Shown here in pieces: positions 56,623 through 64,000 of a stretch of 64,000 nucleotides of DNA. The position numbers were made by a program, and so were the translations under genes. Under the pieces are notes generated by a model, which was not told where the DNA came from, did not search any database, and saw nothing but the letters and a program-made list of their open reading frames with translations. The first letter of the stretch is position 1; every line of letters starts with the position of its first letter. Source of the stretch: Photobacterium angustum (GTDB lineage Bacteria > Pseudomonadota > Gammaproteobacteria > Enterobacterales > Vibrionaceae); the NCBI RefSeq assembly GCF_002954615.1, contig NZ_MSCJ01000003.1:558001-622000 (forward strand), in the 5' to 3' direction.

Positions 56623-57999
56623 TTAATCGATCAAGGGAGATTGATTCTTTAGTGCATTGAGCGGTTTACAACGCTTATTGATATCACGCCAAACAATAAC
56701 CGCAACAATACAGCTCAATACCATAGTGGATACTGGCATGGTTAGCCATACACCGACAACGCCAAGTAATTTTGGTAAGAAATACAAAAACGGCAGTTGT
56801 ATTAGCATGTTACTAATTGAGATCACTAATGCTTTTGATGCTTGATTCACCGACATAAAGTACATCGTTGCTAGAACAATAAAGCCATCTAAAAACATTG
56901 CAAATAGGTGTAATCGAATACCTTGGGTCGCTTCTAATGTCAGTGCGCTGTTGCTGCCGTTAAACAAGCTGATCAAGGTTGATGGGAAGCTTGTCAGTAA
57001 CAAGAACCAAGCAATACCTGCAATCACCGTCGTCTTCATTGCTAAAATTAACGTTTGTCGTATATGTTGAGGTTGTTTAGCACCGTAGTAGTAACTTACC
57101 GGTGGCTGCAAACCTTCGCCAATACCTTCTGCCACCAAGTAGTACATCGTCATCATATAGCCGACAATAGCAAAAGCGCCAACGGTTAATTCTGTGCCAT
57201 ATATCATGAATTGATAATTGTGTAATGCGACAACAAAACTACCATAGAGATACATAATCAGTGCTGATGAGCCTAATACCATGATCTTCTTACTTTCTGC
57301 CAATGAAAAATCAGGCAGTGAAATTTTTAGTTTTAGAGTCGAGTATTGAGAGCGAAAATAAATCAAGCCACCAACACAGGTAATACCCTGTGCGATCAAA
57401 GTCGCAATTGCCGCACCTTTTAATTCCCAACCCATTAACCCCAAAAACACGTAATCAAGAAGAATATTGGTCAGTGCACCTATTACTAATAATGTTGTTG
57501 CGATTTTGGGGCTGTCATCATTTCGGATCAACATTGGCATTGCGCCTGCTAAGACAGTAATAAAGGCAGCATTACCAAAAGTAGAAACATAGTCTAAAGC
57601 AAGGTGCTTAATGTTTTGTTGCGCCCCTTGAAGTTGTAAAAAATAGTCGCCAAAAAATGTAAACGCAGCAAATGAAAGACAGCTAATAATAAAAGTTAGA
57701 ATCAAACCGGTATTAAAAGCGCGCTGAGCATTAACCTGATTTTGCTCACCGCGGGCGATTGAAATTAGTGTCCCGCTACCAATACCAATCATCAAGCCTA
57801 AACCTGATAATACGAATGTTATCGGCCATGCCATATTAATTGCAGCTAAGCCTTGGTAGCCAACGTAGTGGCCAACAAAGATCCCATCAACAATTTGATA
57901 GAGCCCATTAACCATCATTGCCGCAATAGAAGGGATGGTATAACGCCAAAAATTTTTAGATATATTGTTCGATGATGGCATCGGTTCATTACTGTGCAT
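56623..57999 (-). CDS. MATE family multidrug/Na+ efflux protein
   Basis: The protein (458 residues from ATG 57999, or 462 from 58011) has about 12 membrane helices arranged in the two-fold MATE repeat. Motifs include PSIAAMMVNGLYQIVDGIFVGHYVG, GIGSGTLISIARGEQ and MMTMYYLVAEGIGEGLQPPVSYYYGAKQ. It is a cation-driven exporter of drugs or dyes by family. The divergent LysR gene is its likely regulator. GAGAAT precedes ATG 57999, but the start is not certain. Confidence 0.9.
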   Translation of the reverse strand: MHSNEPMPSSNNISKNFWRYTIPSIAAMMVNGLYQIVDGIFVGHYVGYQGLAAINMAWPITFVLSGLGLMIGIGSGTLISIARGEQNQVNAQRAFNTGLILTFIISCLSFAAFTFFGDYFLQLQGAQQNIKHLALDYVSTFGNAAFITVLAGAMPMLIRNDDSPKIATTLLVIGALTNILLDYVFLGLMGWELKGAAIATLIAQGITCVGGLIYFRSQYSTLKLKISLPDFSLAESKKIMVLGSSALIMYLYGSFVVALHNYQFMIYGTELTVGAFAIVGYMMTMYYLVAEGIGEGLQPPVSYYYGAKQPQHIRQTLILAMKTTVIAGIAWFLLLTSFPSTLISLFNGSNSALTLEATQGIRLHLFAMFLDGFIVLATMYFMSVNQASKALVISISNMLIQLPFLYFLPKLLGVVGVWLTMPVSTMVLSCIVAVIVWRDINKRCKPLNALKNQSPLID

Positions 58000-58082
58000 A
58001 AATATTCTCATAAAATGGTCAACCCACAGACTATTCAGTTGGTGGGAATCGCTGTATTATCTCCGAATATTAGATTGCTCAA

Positions 58083-58097
58083 AGATATTATATATCT
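58083..58097. promoter_or_regulatory. Candidate LysR binding palindrome in the MATE/LysR divergent region
   Basis: AGATAT-TAT-ATATCT is an AT-rich palindrome of the T-N11-A class between the divergent starts, 22 bases before the LysR start. Position and symmetry only. Confidence 0.35.
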
Positions 58098-58119
58098 GAA
58101 TATCGGATGGATTGATTTT

Positions 58120-58998
58120 ATGGATTGGACATTAGATCAACTCAATGCTTTTGTTATTTCAGTACAACAAGGCTCTTTTTCGGCAGCCGCTCGGCGATTA
58201 GGAAAAGCACAGTCACGGATCAGTACTGCAATTAGTAACCTAGAAGCAGATTTGGGGTTTGAATTATTCGATCGAAGTGCAAGATTACCTATCCTGACCC
58301 CTGAAGGTCAGCAAATGTATGAAGAAGCAAAGGTCGTATTAGCCCAATGTGAACGGTTACAATCTCGGGCATTGACGTTAACGCAAGGGGAAGAAGTTAC
58401 CCTGACCATCGCAATGGATGAAGCATCGCCATTAACCGCTTTTGAAGATTTCTTTCAACGTGTTTCTGAGACATTTCCATTATTGAAATTAACCATTATT
58501 AATGGCTCGAAAGATGATATAGCGACCCGTGTAGATGAAGAAATGGCAGATATTGGCATTTTATTTTTCAGTAAAACTTTGCCTAGTAGTTTAGAATTTA
58601 CACCTATTTGTGAATTTAACTCATCACTGATTGTCGGTAAAAATCATCCATTAGCACAAATTTCAGCACCGACAGTGCAGCAATTAAGCCAGCACCGTCA
58701 GCTATTAATTTGCGATCGAAGTGGACGTCACCACAGTGAAGCGTTATCAGCCAATTATTGGCAAATTGACAGCTACTATTCAATCACCTCGTTTGTATTG
58801 AGAAATATGGGCTGGGCATTTGTGCCTGATCATGTTTTTACGTATGACTTTTTCTCTGAAGGTGTTGTAAAACTGTCGATGGAAAATATTCCCGCTTCGC
58901 AATGGATTGAAATGGGCGTTGTTAAACGCCGTGATCGAGCGACAGGGCCGGTTATAAAATGGATTCAGCAAGAACTAAAGAAAATGTTTACTCAATAG
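58120..58998 (+). CDS. LysR family transcriptional regulator
   Basis: The start is set at ATG 58120, because the family begins MDWTLDQLNAFVISVQQGSFSAAARRLGKAQSRISTAISNLE and the extra upstream frame to 57994 has no similarity. The 292-residue protein has the winged helix (residues 3-60) and the periplasmic-binding-like effector domain (AMDEASPLTAFEDFF, SSFVLRNMGWAFVPDH near the end). It is divergent from the MATE exporter. The effector is unknown. Confidence 0.9.
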   Translation: MDWTLDQLNAFVISVQQGSFSAAARRLGKAQSRISTAISNLEADLGFELFDRSARLPILTPEGQQMYEEAKVVLAQCERLQSRALTLTQGEEVTLTIAMDEASPLTAFEDFFQRVSETFPLLKLTIINGSKDDIATRVDEEMADIGILFFSKTLPSSLEFTPICEFNSSLIVGKNHPLAQISAPTVQQLSQHRQLLICDRSGRHHSEALSANYWQIDSYYSITSFVLRNMGWAFVPDHVFTYDFFSEGVVKLSMENIPASQWIEMGVVKRRDRATGPVIKWIQQELKKMFTQ

Positions 58999-59078
58999 AT
59001 TAAGTCTGATTATCTATTGTTGTTTTGATGGTATCGCAGTGAGTGACACTGAATTATTACGCGCGAGTTGAGAAGTAA

Positions 59079-60989
59079 ATGTCTAAAGAAGCACCAGCAT
59101 CATCCTTACCACTTATTATTGCCGGTCCTATTTTACGGAAAGCGACAGCAACGCAATTAGTACTATGGTTTGTGACCACGGAACGATTGGGTGCTACTTT
59201 TTACTTATATCAACAAGGTGATGATAATCCTTGCTACCAAGCCATTATCGCAGATGAACATCAAATTCAAATCGGTAAAAAAGCTTGGGTTGTACTTGCT
59301 CAGTTTGAGGGGGAGTTTGCAGTTAATACCCCACTTGCTTATCAGCTTGATACCCAGCAAGGGCTTTTAACCGATTTAATTCCGTCATTGACCTACGATA
59401 ATGAATCCATGATTAGCATTGTGATCAACACTAAAGCCGATTATGTGTTACATGGCTCTTGTCGTAACCCTCATTATCCAAGCAAAGACAGCTTAGTGGT
59501 AGCAGATAGCAAAGTTGCTGAGCAACCTATTCTTGAACGCCCAAGTTTATTAATGATGAGTGGTGATCAAATTTACGCTGATCATGTTGCAGGTCCTACG
59601 CTTGATGCCATTGAACAAGTGATTCAATTGCTAGGTTTACCCTCTGAAACGTTTGAACAGACTAGCATTGCAGATACAGATGCCTTGTATCAGAGTCCTT
59701 ATCATTTATATGGACGAGATAAATTATTACCAACTTATATTGATACTCAAACATGGTTAGGTAAATTATTGCCTGATCGTGTTGTGCCTATCTTTAGCTC
59801 GCGAGAATGTGAAAATCATCTGATCAGTTTTAGTGAATATTTTGCGATGTATTTGCTGGTATGGTCACCAACATTGTGGGATTGGGTTGATCGTAAACGG
59901 TTCGAGAAACAGAATTTCACCTGTGGTGGGGTACAAATTGCGTCTAAATGGCAGCAACAATGGCACGAAGAAAGTCATATTATGGATGATTTTGTTCAAG
60001 GTCTACCGCAAGTTCAGCGTTTATTTGCACATATTCCGACGTATATGATTTTCGATGATCATGATGTGACGGATGATTATATGCTTAATCGTCGCTGGGA
60101 AACCGCAGCGTTTAATAACTTATTTTCTCGTCGAATTATTGGTAATGCACTAATAAGCTACTGGCTATGTCAGGCGTGGGGCAATGCTCCTGAGAAATTT
60201 GAACAGCCTTTCCTTGATGACGCTAAGCGTTACTTTGCTGAGCCCTGTAATCAAACACAAGATGCATTTATTGCGCGGCTAAATCAGTTTGAGCAGTGGC
60301 ACTATACCATTTCAACTACACCCAAAATGGTGGTACTAGATACGCGTACTCGACGTTGGCGTTCAGAGTCGAATGATAACCGTCCATCGGGATTAATGGA
60401 TTGGGAAGCCATGATTGAGTTTCAGCAGGAATTACTACATGAACCAGCGGTGATTATTGTCTCTGCCGCACCAATGTTCGGTGTAAAGTTTATTGAAACA
60501 TTGCAACGAATGATGACATGGATAGGGCAACCATTACTCGTTGATGCAGAAAACTGGATGGCACATCCGGGCTCTGCCAATACGCTATTGAGTATTTTTA
60601 CCCATACCAAAACACCGACTCAATTTATTATTTTATCTGGTGATGTTCATTATTCTTTTGCTTATGACATAACGCTTCGTAACCATAAAGGTAAATTTCA
60701 TATTTATCAGATCACATGTAGTGGTTTAAAAAATGAATTCCCTAATCGCTTATTACGCTTTTGTGATGCAATGGATAGAGCATTATATAGTCCTCATTCC
60801 CCGTTAAACTGGTTTACCAAGCGTAAGAAATTGCTGATTGAAAAGCGTGATCCTGACATTGCAGGTGCGCATCGATTGGTGAATCGAAGTGCAATAGGAG
60901 AGTTATATCTTGCATCAGATGGTACGCCGAAAGTGATAGAAATCTTAACTGCTGAAGGCGAAACTATCCATTTCCCAGTAAAAAAGTAA
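59079..60989 (+). CDS. PhoD-like metallophosphatase (alkaline phosphatase D family)
   Basis: The 636-residue protein carries the PhoD metal-binding motifs SLLMMSGDQIYADHVAG, YMIFDDHDVTDDYMLNRRWE and FIILSGDVHYSFAYDI, which hold a binuclear Fe/Ca or Zn site in Bacillus PhoD. It lacks any N-terminal signal peptide (MSKEAPASSLPLIIAGPILRK), whereas many PhoD proteins use Tat export, so it is probably cytosolic. The natural phosphoester is unknown. It sits between a LysR gene and unrelated orphans, with no Pho box noticed. Confidence 0.88.
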   Translation: MSKEAPASSLPLIIAGPILRKATATQLVLWFVTTERLGATFYLYQQGDDNPCYQAIIADEHQIQIGKKAWVVLAQFEGEFAVNTPLAYQLDTQQGLLTDLIPSLTYDNESMISIVINTKADYVLHGSCRNPHYPSKDSLVVADSKVAEQPILERPSLLMMSGDQIYADHVAGPTLDAIEQVIQLLGLPSETFEQTSIADTDALYQSPYHLYGRDKLLPTYIDTQTWLGKLLPDRVVPIFSSRECENHLISFSEYFAMYLLVWSPTLWDWVDRKRFEKQNFTCGGVQIASKWQQQWHEESHIMDDFVQGLPQVQRLFAHIPTYMIFDDHDVTDDYMLNRRWETAAFNNLFSRRIIGNALISYWLCQAWGNAPEKFEQPFLDDAKRYFAEPCNQTQDAFIARLNQFEQWHYTISTTPKMVVLDTRTRRWRSESNDNRPSGLMDWEAMIEFQQELLHEPAVIIVSAAPMFGVKFIETLQRMMTWIGQPLLVDAENWMAHPGSANTLLSIFTHTKTPTQFIILSGDVHYSFAYDITLRNHKGKFHIYQITCSGLKNEFPNRLLRFCDAMDRALYSPHSPLNWFTKRKKLLIEKRDPDIAGAHRLVNRSAIGELYLASDGTPKVIEILTAEGETIHFPVKK

Positions 60990-61202
60990 GGGTTATGTCA
61001 AACCGTGTTAACTTGGTGTCATTATTTTTTATCCTAATTATAACAATGGGTTAAAATAATGATGCTGATGGTTTTTTGAGTGCTTTTTCATTTTTTTTCA
61101 TTTTTTATAAGATCCTAGACATAAAATAGCTTAATTTGAGGGCTCTAAAATGCTAAATTATAGAGCATTGCTCAAAGAGAGTTTGTTAGAGGATTAGGTA
61201 TT

Positions 61203-61556
61203 TTGCGGAAACGATTGATGAGTCAGTTTTACAATGAAAAGGTATTTGTTGCCTTTTTGTTTTTATCTTTTACAGGTTTAGCTGGGGCTCTTTTTTTCGT
61301 TGGTGAAAAGACTTATGACATTGATTCTGTTGCTGGTGAAGTAACAGAAACCTTCTCAAAGTTTGAAACTGGAGAACGAGAATTAATTTTAAAAGTTATA
61401 CCAGAAGACAGTGAAAAAGCAGTGAATGTTCCTATCAAGTCTAGTGTTTTTTGTCCGGTAGGTTCTGATGTTATACTGTTTAAAAAAGAATGTAAGTTAT
61501 TTGGAGCTACAGAATATGAGCTTATTTCATGTGGCTGTGATGTTAATACTTATTAA
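61203..61556 (+). CDS. Hypothetical membrane-anchored protein, about 117 residues
   Basis: I do not recognise it. One N-terminal membrane segment (VFVAFLFLSFTGLAGALFF, about 14-32) precedes a small extracytoplasmic domain of 80 residues with four Cys (VFCPVGS, KECKLF, ISCGCDVN). A disulfide-bonded beta domain is likely. The start is either TTG 61203, after GGATTAGG, or ATG 61218. The base composition is low GC. The adjacent genes do not suggest a role. Confidence 0.7.
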   Translation: MRKRLMSQFYNEKVFVAFLFLSFTGLAGALFFVGEKTYDIDSVAGEVTETFSKFETGERELILKVIPEDSEKAVNVPIKSSVFCPVGSDVILFKKECKLFGATEYELISCGCDVNTY

Positions 61557-61758
61557 TATTAAATAAAGTAATAAGTATTTATCTGCATTTTAAAATCAAT
61601 CTATATTTATTCTACTCTCTGCGGTAAAAGTCTTTTACTTGCTATCATAGCTTATAAAATTGAATCATAGTTACTACTTACGTATTATGCGCCTGAATGA
61701 TGGATATCAAATTATATAAAAAGGAATGTATTAATTATTTTAATAAAGATGGTGTAGA

Positions 61759-62397
61759 ATGTGTTCTCAATACAGATTAATTTCTTTTAAGATATTACAA
61801 TTTTTTTCATTATTATTACTTGTATCACTACCAATATGGGTGATACGTTATGATGTATTAGTACTTAAGAACAATATTCCTGAGCAGTCAGCAACTGAAT
61901 ATATAGAACAATTATTATTGTTGGGTACTGCATTTTGTTACGCTTATATCGGATGGGGTAGCCGATATCACCGCCGTGTTGCTGTGCTCGTCTCCGCCTT
62001 TTTTACATGTATGTTTATTCGTGAATTAGATTCTTTTTTTGATCAATATATTCATCATGGTTTTTGGGTAGTACCTGCATTAATTGTCGCTATTTCCGCA
62101 ATAGGGTATGCACTAACGGATAGAAAAAATACGCTATTAAATTTAGATATATTTTTGACAAATAATAATTTCTCATCACTTTGTTTAGGGTTAGCGATAT
62201 TATTAGTCTTTTCTCGTTTATTTGGGATGGGAAGTTTTTGGCATCAAGTCATGGGTGATGATTATATTAGAATAGTGAAAAATATAGCAGAAGAAGGCAC
62301 TGAGCTTTTAGGCTATACAATAATATTTTATGCATCAGTTAATTATCTTATTTCATATTTAAAAAGCCCAACGAATAATAAATATATAAAGTATTGA
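61759..62397 (+). CDS. Hypothetical multi-span membrane protein, 212 residues
   Basis: Six or so hydrophobic segments are visible (about 9-28, 48-65, 73-85, 98-116, 139-157, 183-203). Conserved-looking polar residues lie at helix ends: a HRR motif after the second, and EEGTELLGYTIIFY in the last. No family recognised. Its AT-richness and the absence of neighbours of related function suggest a stand-alone accessory gene. There is only a weak ribosome-binding site before ATG 61759. Confidence 0.7.
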   Translation: MCSQYRLISFKILQFFSLLLLVSLPIWVIRYDVLVLKNNIPEQSATEYIEQLLLLGTAFCYAYIGWGSRYHRRVAVLVSAFFTCMFIRELDSFFDQYIHHGFWVVPALIVAISAIGYALTDRKNTLLNLDIFLTNNNFSSLCLGLAILLVFSRLFGMGSFWHQVMGDDYIRIVKNIAEEGTELLGYTIIFYASVNYLISYLKSPTNNKYIKY

Positions 62398-62648
62398 TAT
62401 AGATATTATCAAAATCTAGAATATTTCAATTAATGAGAAATTCTACCTTTCCTAAGAAGAATGGAAAATAATGTTACTTTATTTTCCATTTTTTATATTT
62501 TCCATCTTGAATTAAAAGAGATTTAATACCTAAAAGTAATAAATTGACCTATTATTGACTTGGAAATGACGTCGTTAAGACATAGGTTTATCTGGTAGAT
62601 AGATACTGTCAGGGTCATATTAAAACAGTATTCGTTACAGGGGTTTGT

Positions 62649-63437
62649 ATGAAAAAAACAATTATCGCGATGACTATCGCAGGTTTATTTTTAGTTGGTT
62701 GTGATCAGGCAAAACAAGATACTGCTACAGATAGTACATCTGCTGCCCAACATTCAACCGTTGAAATGAAAGACAAAGTGACGGAACAATCTAGTACGGC
62801 GTTAGATGCAACTAAAGATACGGTGTCCGATGCTGCTGATGTAGTCAAAGATCAAACTAATAAAATGGTTGATAAAGCGTCTGAATTAAGTGATACAGCG
62901 GTTCAAAAAGCGTCGGAGATGACAGATTCTGTAAAAGAGAAGACTGCTGACGTGGTTGATAAGTCAAAGCAAGCTGTTGATGATTCTGTTGATTCTATGA
63001 AAGAAAAAGCATCTGAATTGAAAACCTCTTTAACAAATTCATCTGCTGATGAAAAGACTTCGGCGGCAGTTGCAGAAATGAATAGTTCAGTATCAGAAGT
63101 AAAAGATACTGTTGCTGATGATTCAAAAGCGTTAATGGATGCAACAAAAGAAAAAGCAACTGAAGCGTCTGATACGATCAATAGCGCTGAAGGTGCCGCT
63201 GATCATTCAATGGATGAGATGAAACATTCAGCGACAGAAATGAAAGATGCTGCAATGGATAAAACAGCAGTAGTAGAAGATAACGTAAAAAATGCTGCAA
63301 ATGATGCAATGAAATCTGTCGATGATTCAGCTGAAGCTGCGCAAGATAAAGCCGCTGAAATGACCAATTCTGCTGTTGATAAAACAGAAAATGCTGCTGG
63401 TGATCTAGAGAAAAAAGCATCCGATTTATTAAATTAA
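62649..63437 (+). CDS. LEA/apolipophorin-like repeat lipoprotein, 262 residues
   Basis: The N-terminus MKKTIIAMTIAGLFLVGC has a lipobox with Cys18, and Asp19-Gln20 follow. In E. coli, Asp at +2 with Gln at +3 is an inner-membrane retention signal. The mature chain of some 240 residues is almost entirely Ala, Asp, Lys, Thr, Ser, Val and Met in an 11-residue-like amphipathic helix pattern (VDKASELSDTAVQKASEMTDSVKEKTADVV). This resembles LEA or apolipophorin-type proteins that lie on membranes or protect under dehydration. First of a tandem array. The precise role is unknown. Confidence 0.82.
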   Translation: MKKTIIAMTIAGLFLVGCDQAKQDTATDSTSAAQHSTVEMKDKVTEQSSTALDATKDTVSDAADVVKDQTNKMVDKASELSDTAVQKASEMTDSVKEKTADVVDKSKQAVDDSVDSMKEKASELKTSLTNSSADEKTSAAVAEMNSSVSEVKDTVADDSKALMDATKEKATEASDTINSAEGAADHSMDEMKHSATEMKDAAMDKTAVVEDNVKNAANDAMKSVDDSAEAAQDKAAEMTNSAVDKTENAAGDLEKKASDLLN

Positions 63438-63463
63438 GCGCCCTAAAATTTCGAATTTTATAG

Positions 63464-63507
63464 CAAGATACCGTGAAACTCTTAGTTGTGAGTTTCAAGG
63501 TATCTTG
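63464..63507 (+). terminator. Terminator-like hairpin between tandem lipoprotein genes
   Basis: CAAGATACC-x-TGAAACTC pairs with GAGTTTCA-x-GGTATCTTG and is followed by TTTCTTC. It ends only 20 bases before the next ATG, so the next gene must be read through or start inside this region. Confidence 0.75.
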
Positions 63508-63527
63508 TTTCTTCAAAGGAGATTAAG

Positions 63528-63866
63528 ATGAAAAAAACACTATTAGTTGCTGCAATTCTTGGTTTAGCACTTGTTGGCTGTGACCAAAGCACAGATAAAT
63601 CCGCGACAGATATGCAAAACAAGGCATCAGATACCGCTGCACAAGTGATTGATTCAACCAAAGAAGCTGCGACTGATGCTGTTGATTCAACCAAAGCAGT
63701 TGCCAATGATGCTGTTGATGCCACAAAGCAAGCGGCTGACGATACAGCAAAAGCGGCGAATGATGTTGCAGATAAAGCAGTTGATGCCACAAAAGAGATG
63801 GCAGATGATGCAGGCAAAGCTGCGGACAATATGAAAGACGCAGTTAAGGATGCAACTGCTGAGTAA
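63528..63866 (+). CDS. LEA-like lipoprotein, 112 residues (second of tandem array)
   Basis: It begins MKKTLLVAAILGLALVGCDQ, the same lipobox and +2 Asp/+3 Gln as its neighbour. The mature part of 95 residues is made of similar Ala/Asp/Lys/Thr helical repeats (TKEAATDAVDSTKAVANDAVDATKQAADD). It has the strong ribosome-binding site AAAGGAGATTAAG. It is a shorter paralogue of the 62649 gene, likely from tandem duplication. Probable inner-membrane lipoprotein. Confidence 0.82.
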   Translation: MKKTLLVAAILGLALVGCDQSTDKSATDMQNKASDTAAQVIDSTKEAATDAVDSTKAVANDAVDATKQAADDTAKAANDVADKAVDATKEMADDAGKAADNMKDAVKDATAE

Positions 63867-63948
63867 TTGATAACATAGTCTATTATGGTGTTCTGTTTTA
63901 TGACGTGTACATATCCATAATATCTTGTGTTATTTCAAGGAGATTAAA

Positions 63949-64000
63949 ATGAAAAAAACGCTTTTAGCTACAGCCCTTCTTGGTTTAGTGCTTGTGGGTT
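63949..64000 (+). CDS. Third tandem lipoprotein, only the signal peptide is in the window
   Basis: ATG 63949 follows AAGGAGATTAAA, a leader nearly identical to that of the preceding gene. The 17 visible codons (MKKTLLATALLGLVLVG) match the paralogous signal peptide. The gene runs beyond the window end. Confidence 0.75.
   Translation, partial: MKKTLLATALLGLVLVG

Overview
The window is ordinary chromosomal DNA from a marine gammaproteobacterium, most probably the family Vibrionaceae (Photobacterium is my best guess). The evidence is the moderately AT-rich composition, a VicH-like H-NS, a phaB-phaA-phasin-phaC order, a chitin-active AA10 enzyme with two chitin-binding modules, SstT, DUF406 and DUF1496 proteins, and a proX-proW-proV order. 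The genus is inferred from protein resemblance only. I see no rRNA, tRNA, CRISPR array, insertion sequence or prophage.

Layout. 1-9.1 kb: a cut-off LysR gene divergent from a secreted PEBP-like protein, alanine dehydrogenase, H-NS, the AA10/CBM chitin enzyme, a BCCT osmolyte transporter with a long C-terminal tail, an ABM-domain protein and two small unknowns. 9.1-15 kb (minus strand): an ABC importer with a double-length permease and no binding protein, CorA, and GMP reductase with an unusual promoter/hairpin leader. 15.4-22.4 kb: an orphan, an AraC regulator divergent from a YiaW/YiaV-type pair, a CPA2 antiporter, two small unknowns and SstT. 22.7-29.8 kb: a six-gene MoxR/Bat operon whose BatB is fused to TPRs and a Gln-rich tail. 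30.5-34.8 kb: the polyhydroxybutyrate locus. 35-42 kb: a solitary polyprenyl-phosphate sugar transferase, an HhH protein, DUF1496 and DUF406 proteins, a RecQ paralogue lacking HRDC, a secreted orphan, YqhA and phospholipase A. 42-47 kb: an RND pump (permease and lipoprotein adaptor) divergent from a TetR regulator. 47-52 kb: a YgiW/OB-fold protein, a HAD phosphatase and the glycine-betaine importer. 52.2-55.8 kb: a response regulator, sensor kinase and sugar-binding-protein cassette. 55.9-61 kb: a carboxylesterase, a MATE exporter divergent from a LysR regulator, and a PhoD-like phosphatase. 61-64 kb: two orphans and a tandem array of LEA-like lipoproteins running off the end.

Functional themes are osmotic and envelope stress (BCCT, ProXWV, Bat, YgiW, OMPLA, lipoproteins), carbon storage (PHB) and chitin/sugar use. 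The item most worth following up is the regulator-kinase-binding-protein cassette at 52.2-55.8 kb. It has the gene order of the Pseudomonas glucose-sensing locus gltR-gtrS-gltB but lacks the transporter genes, so the binding protein may serve only as a sensor. Others are the promoter-plus-terminator leader of guaC, the terminator between phasin and phaC, and the lipoprotein array with an inner-membrane retention signal.
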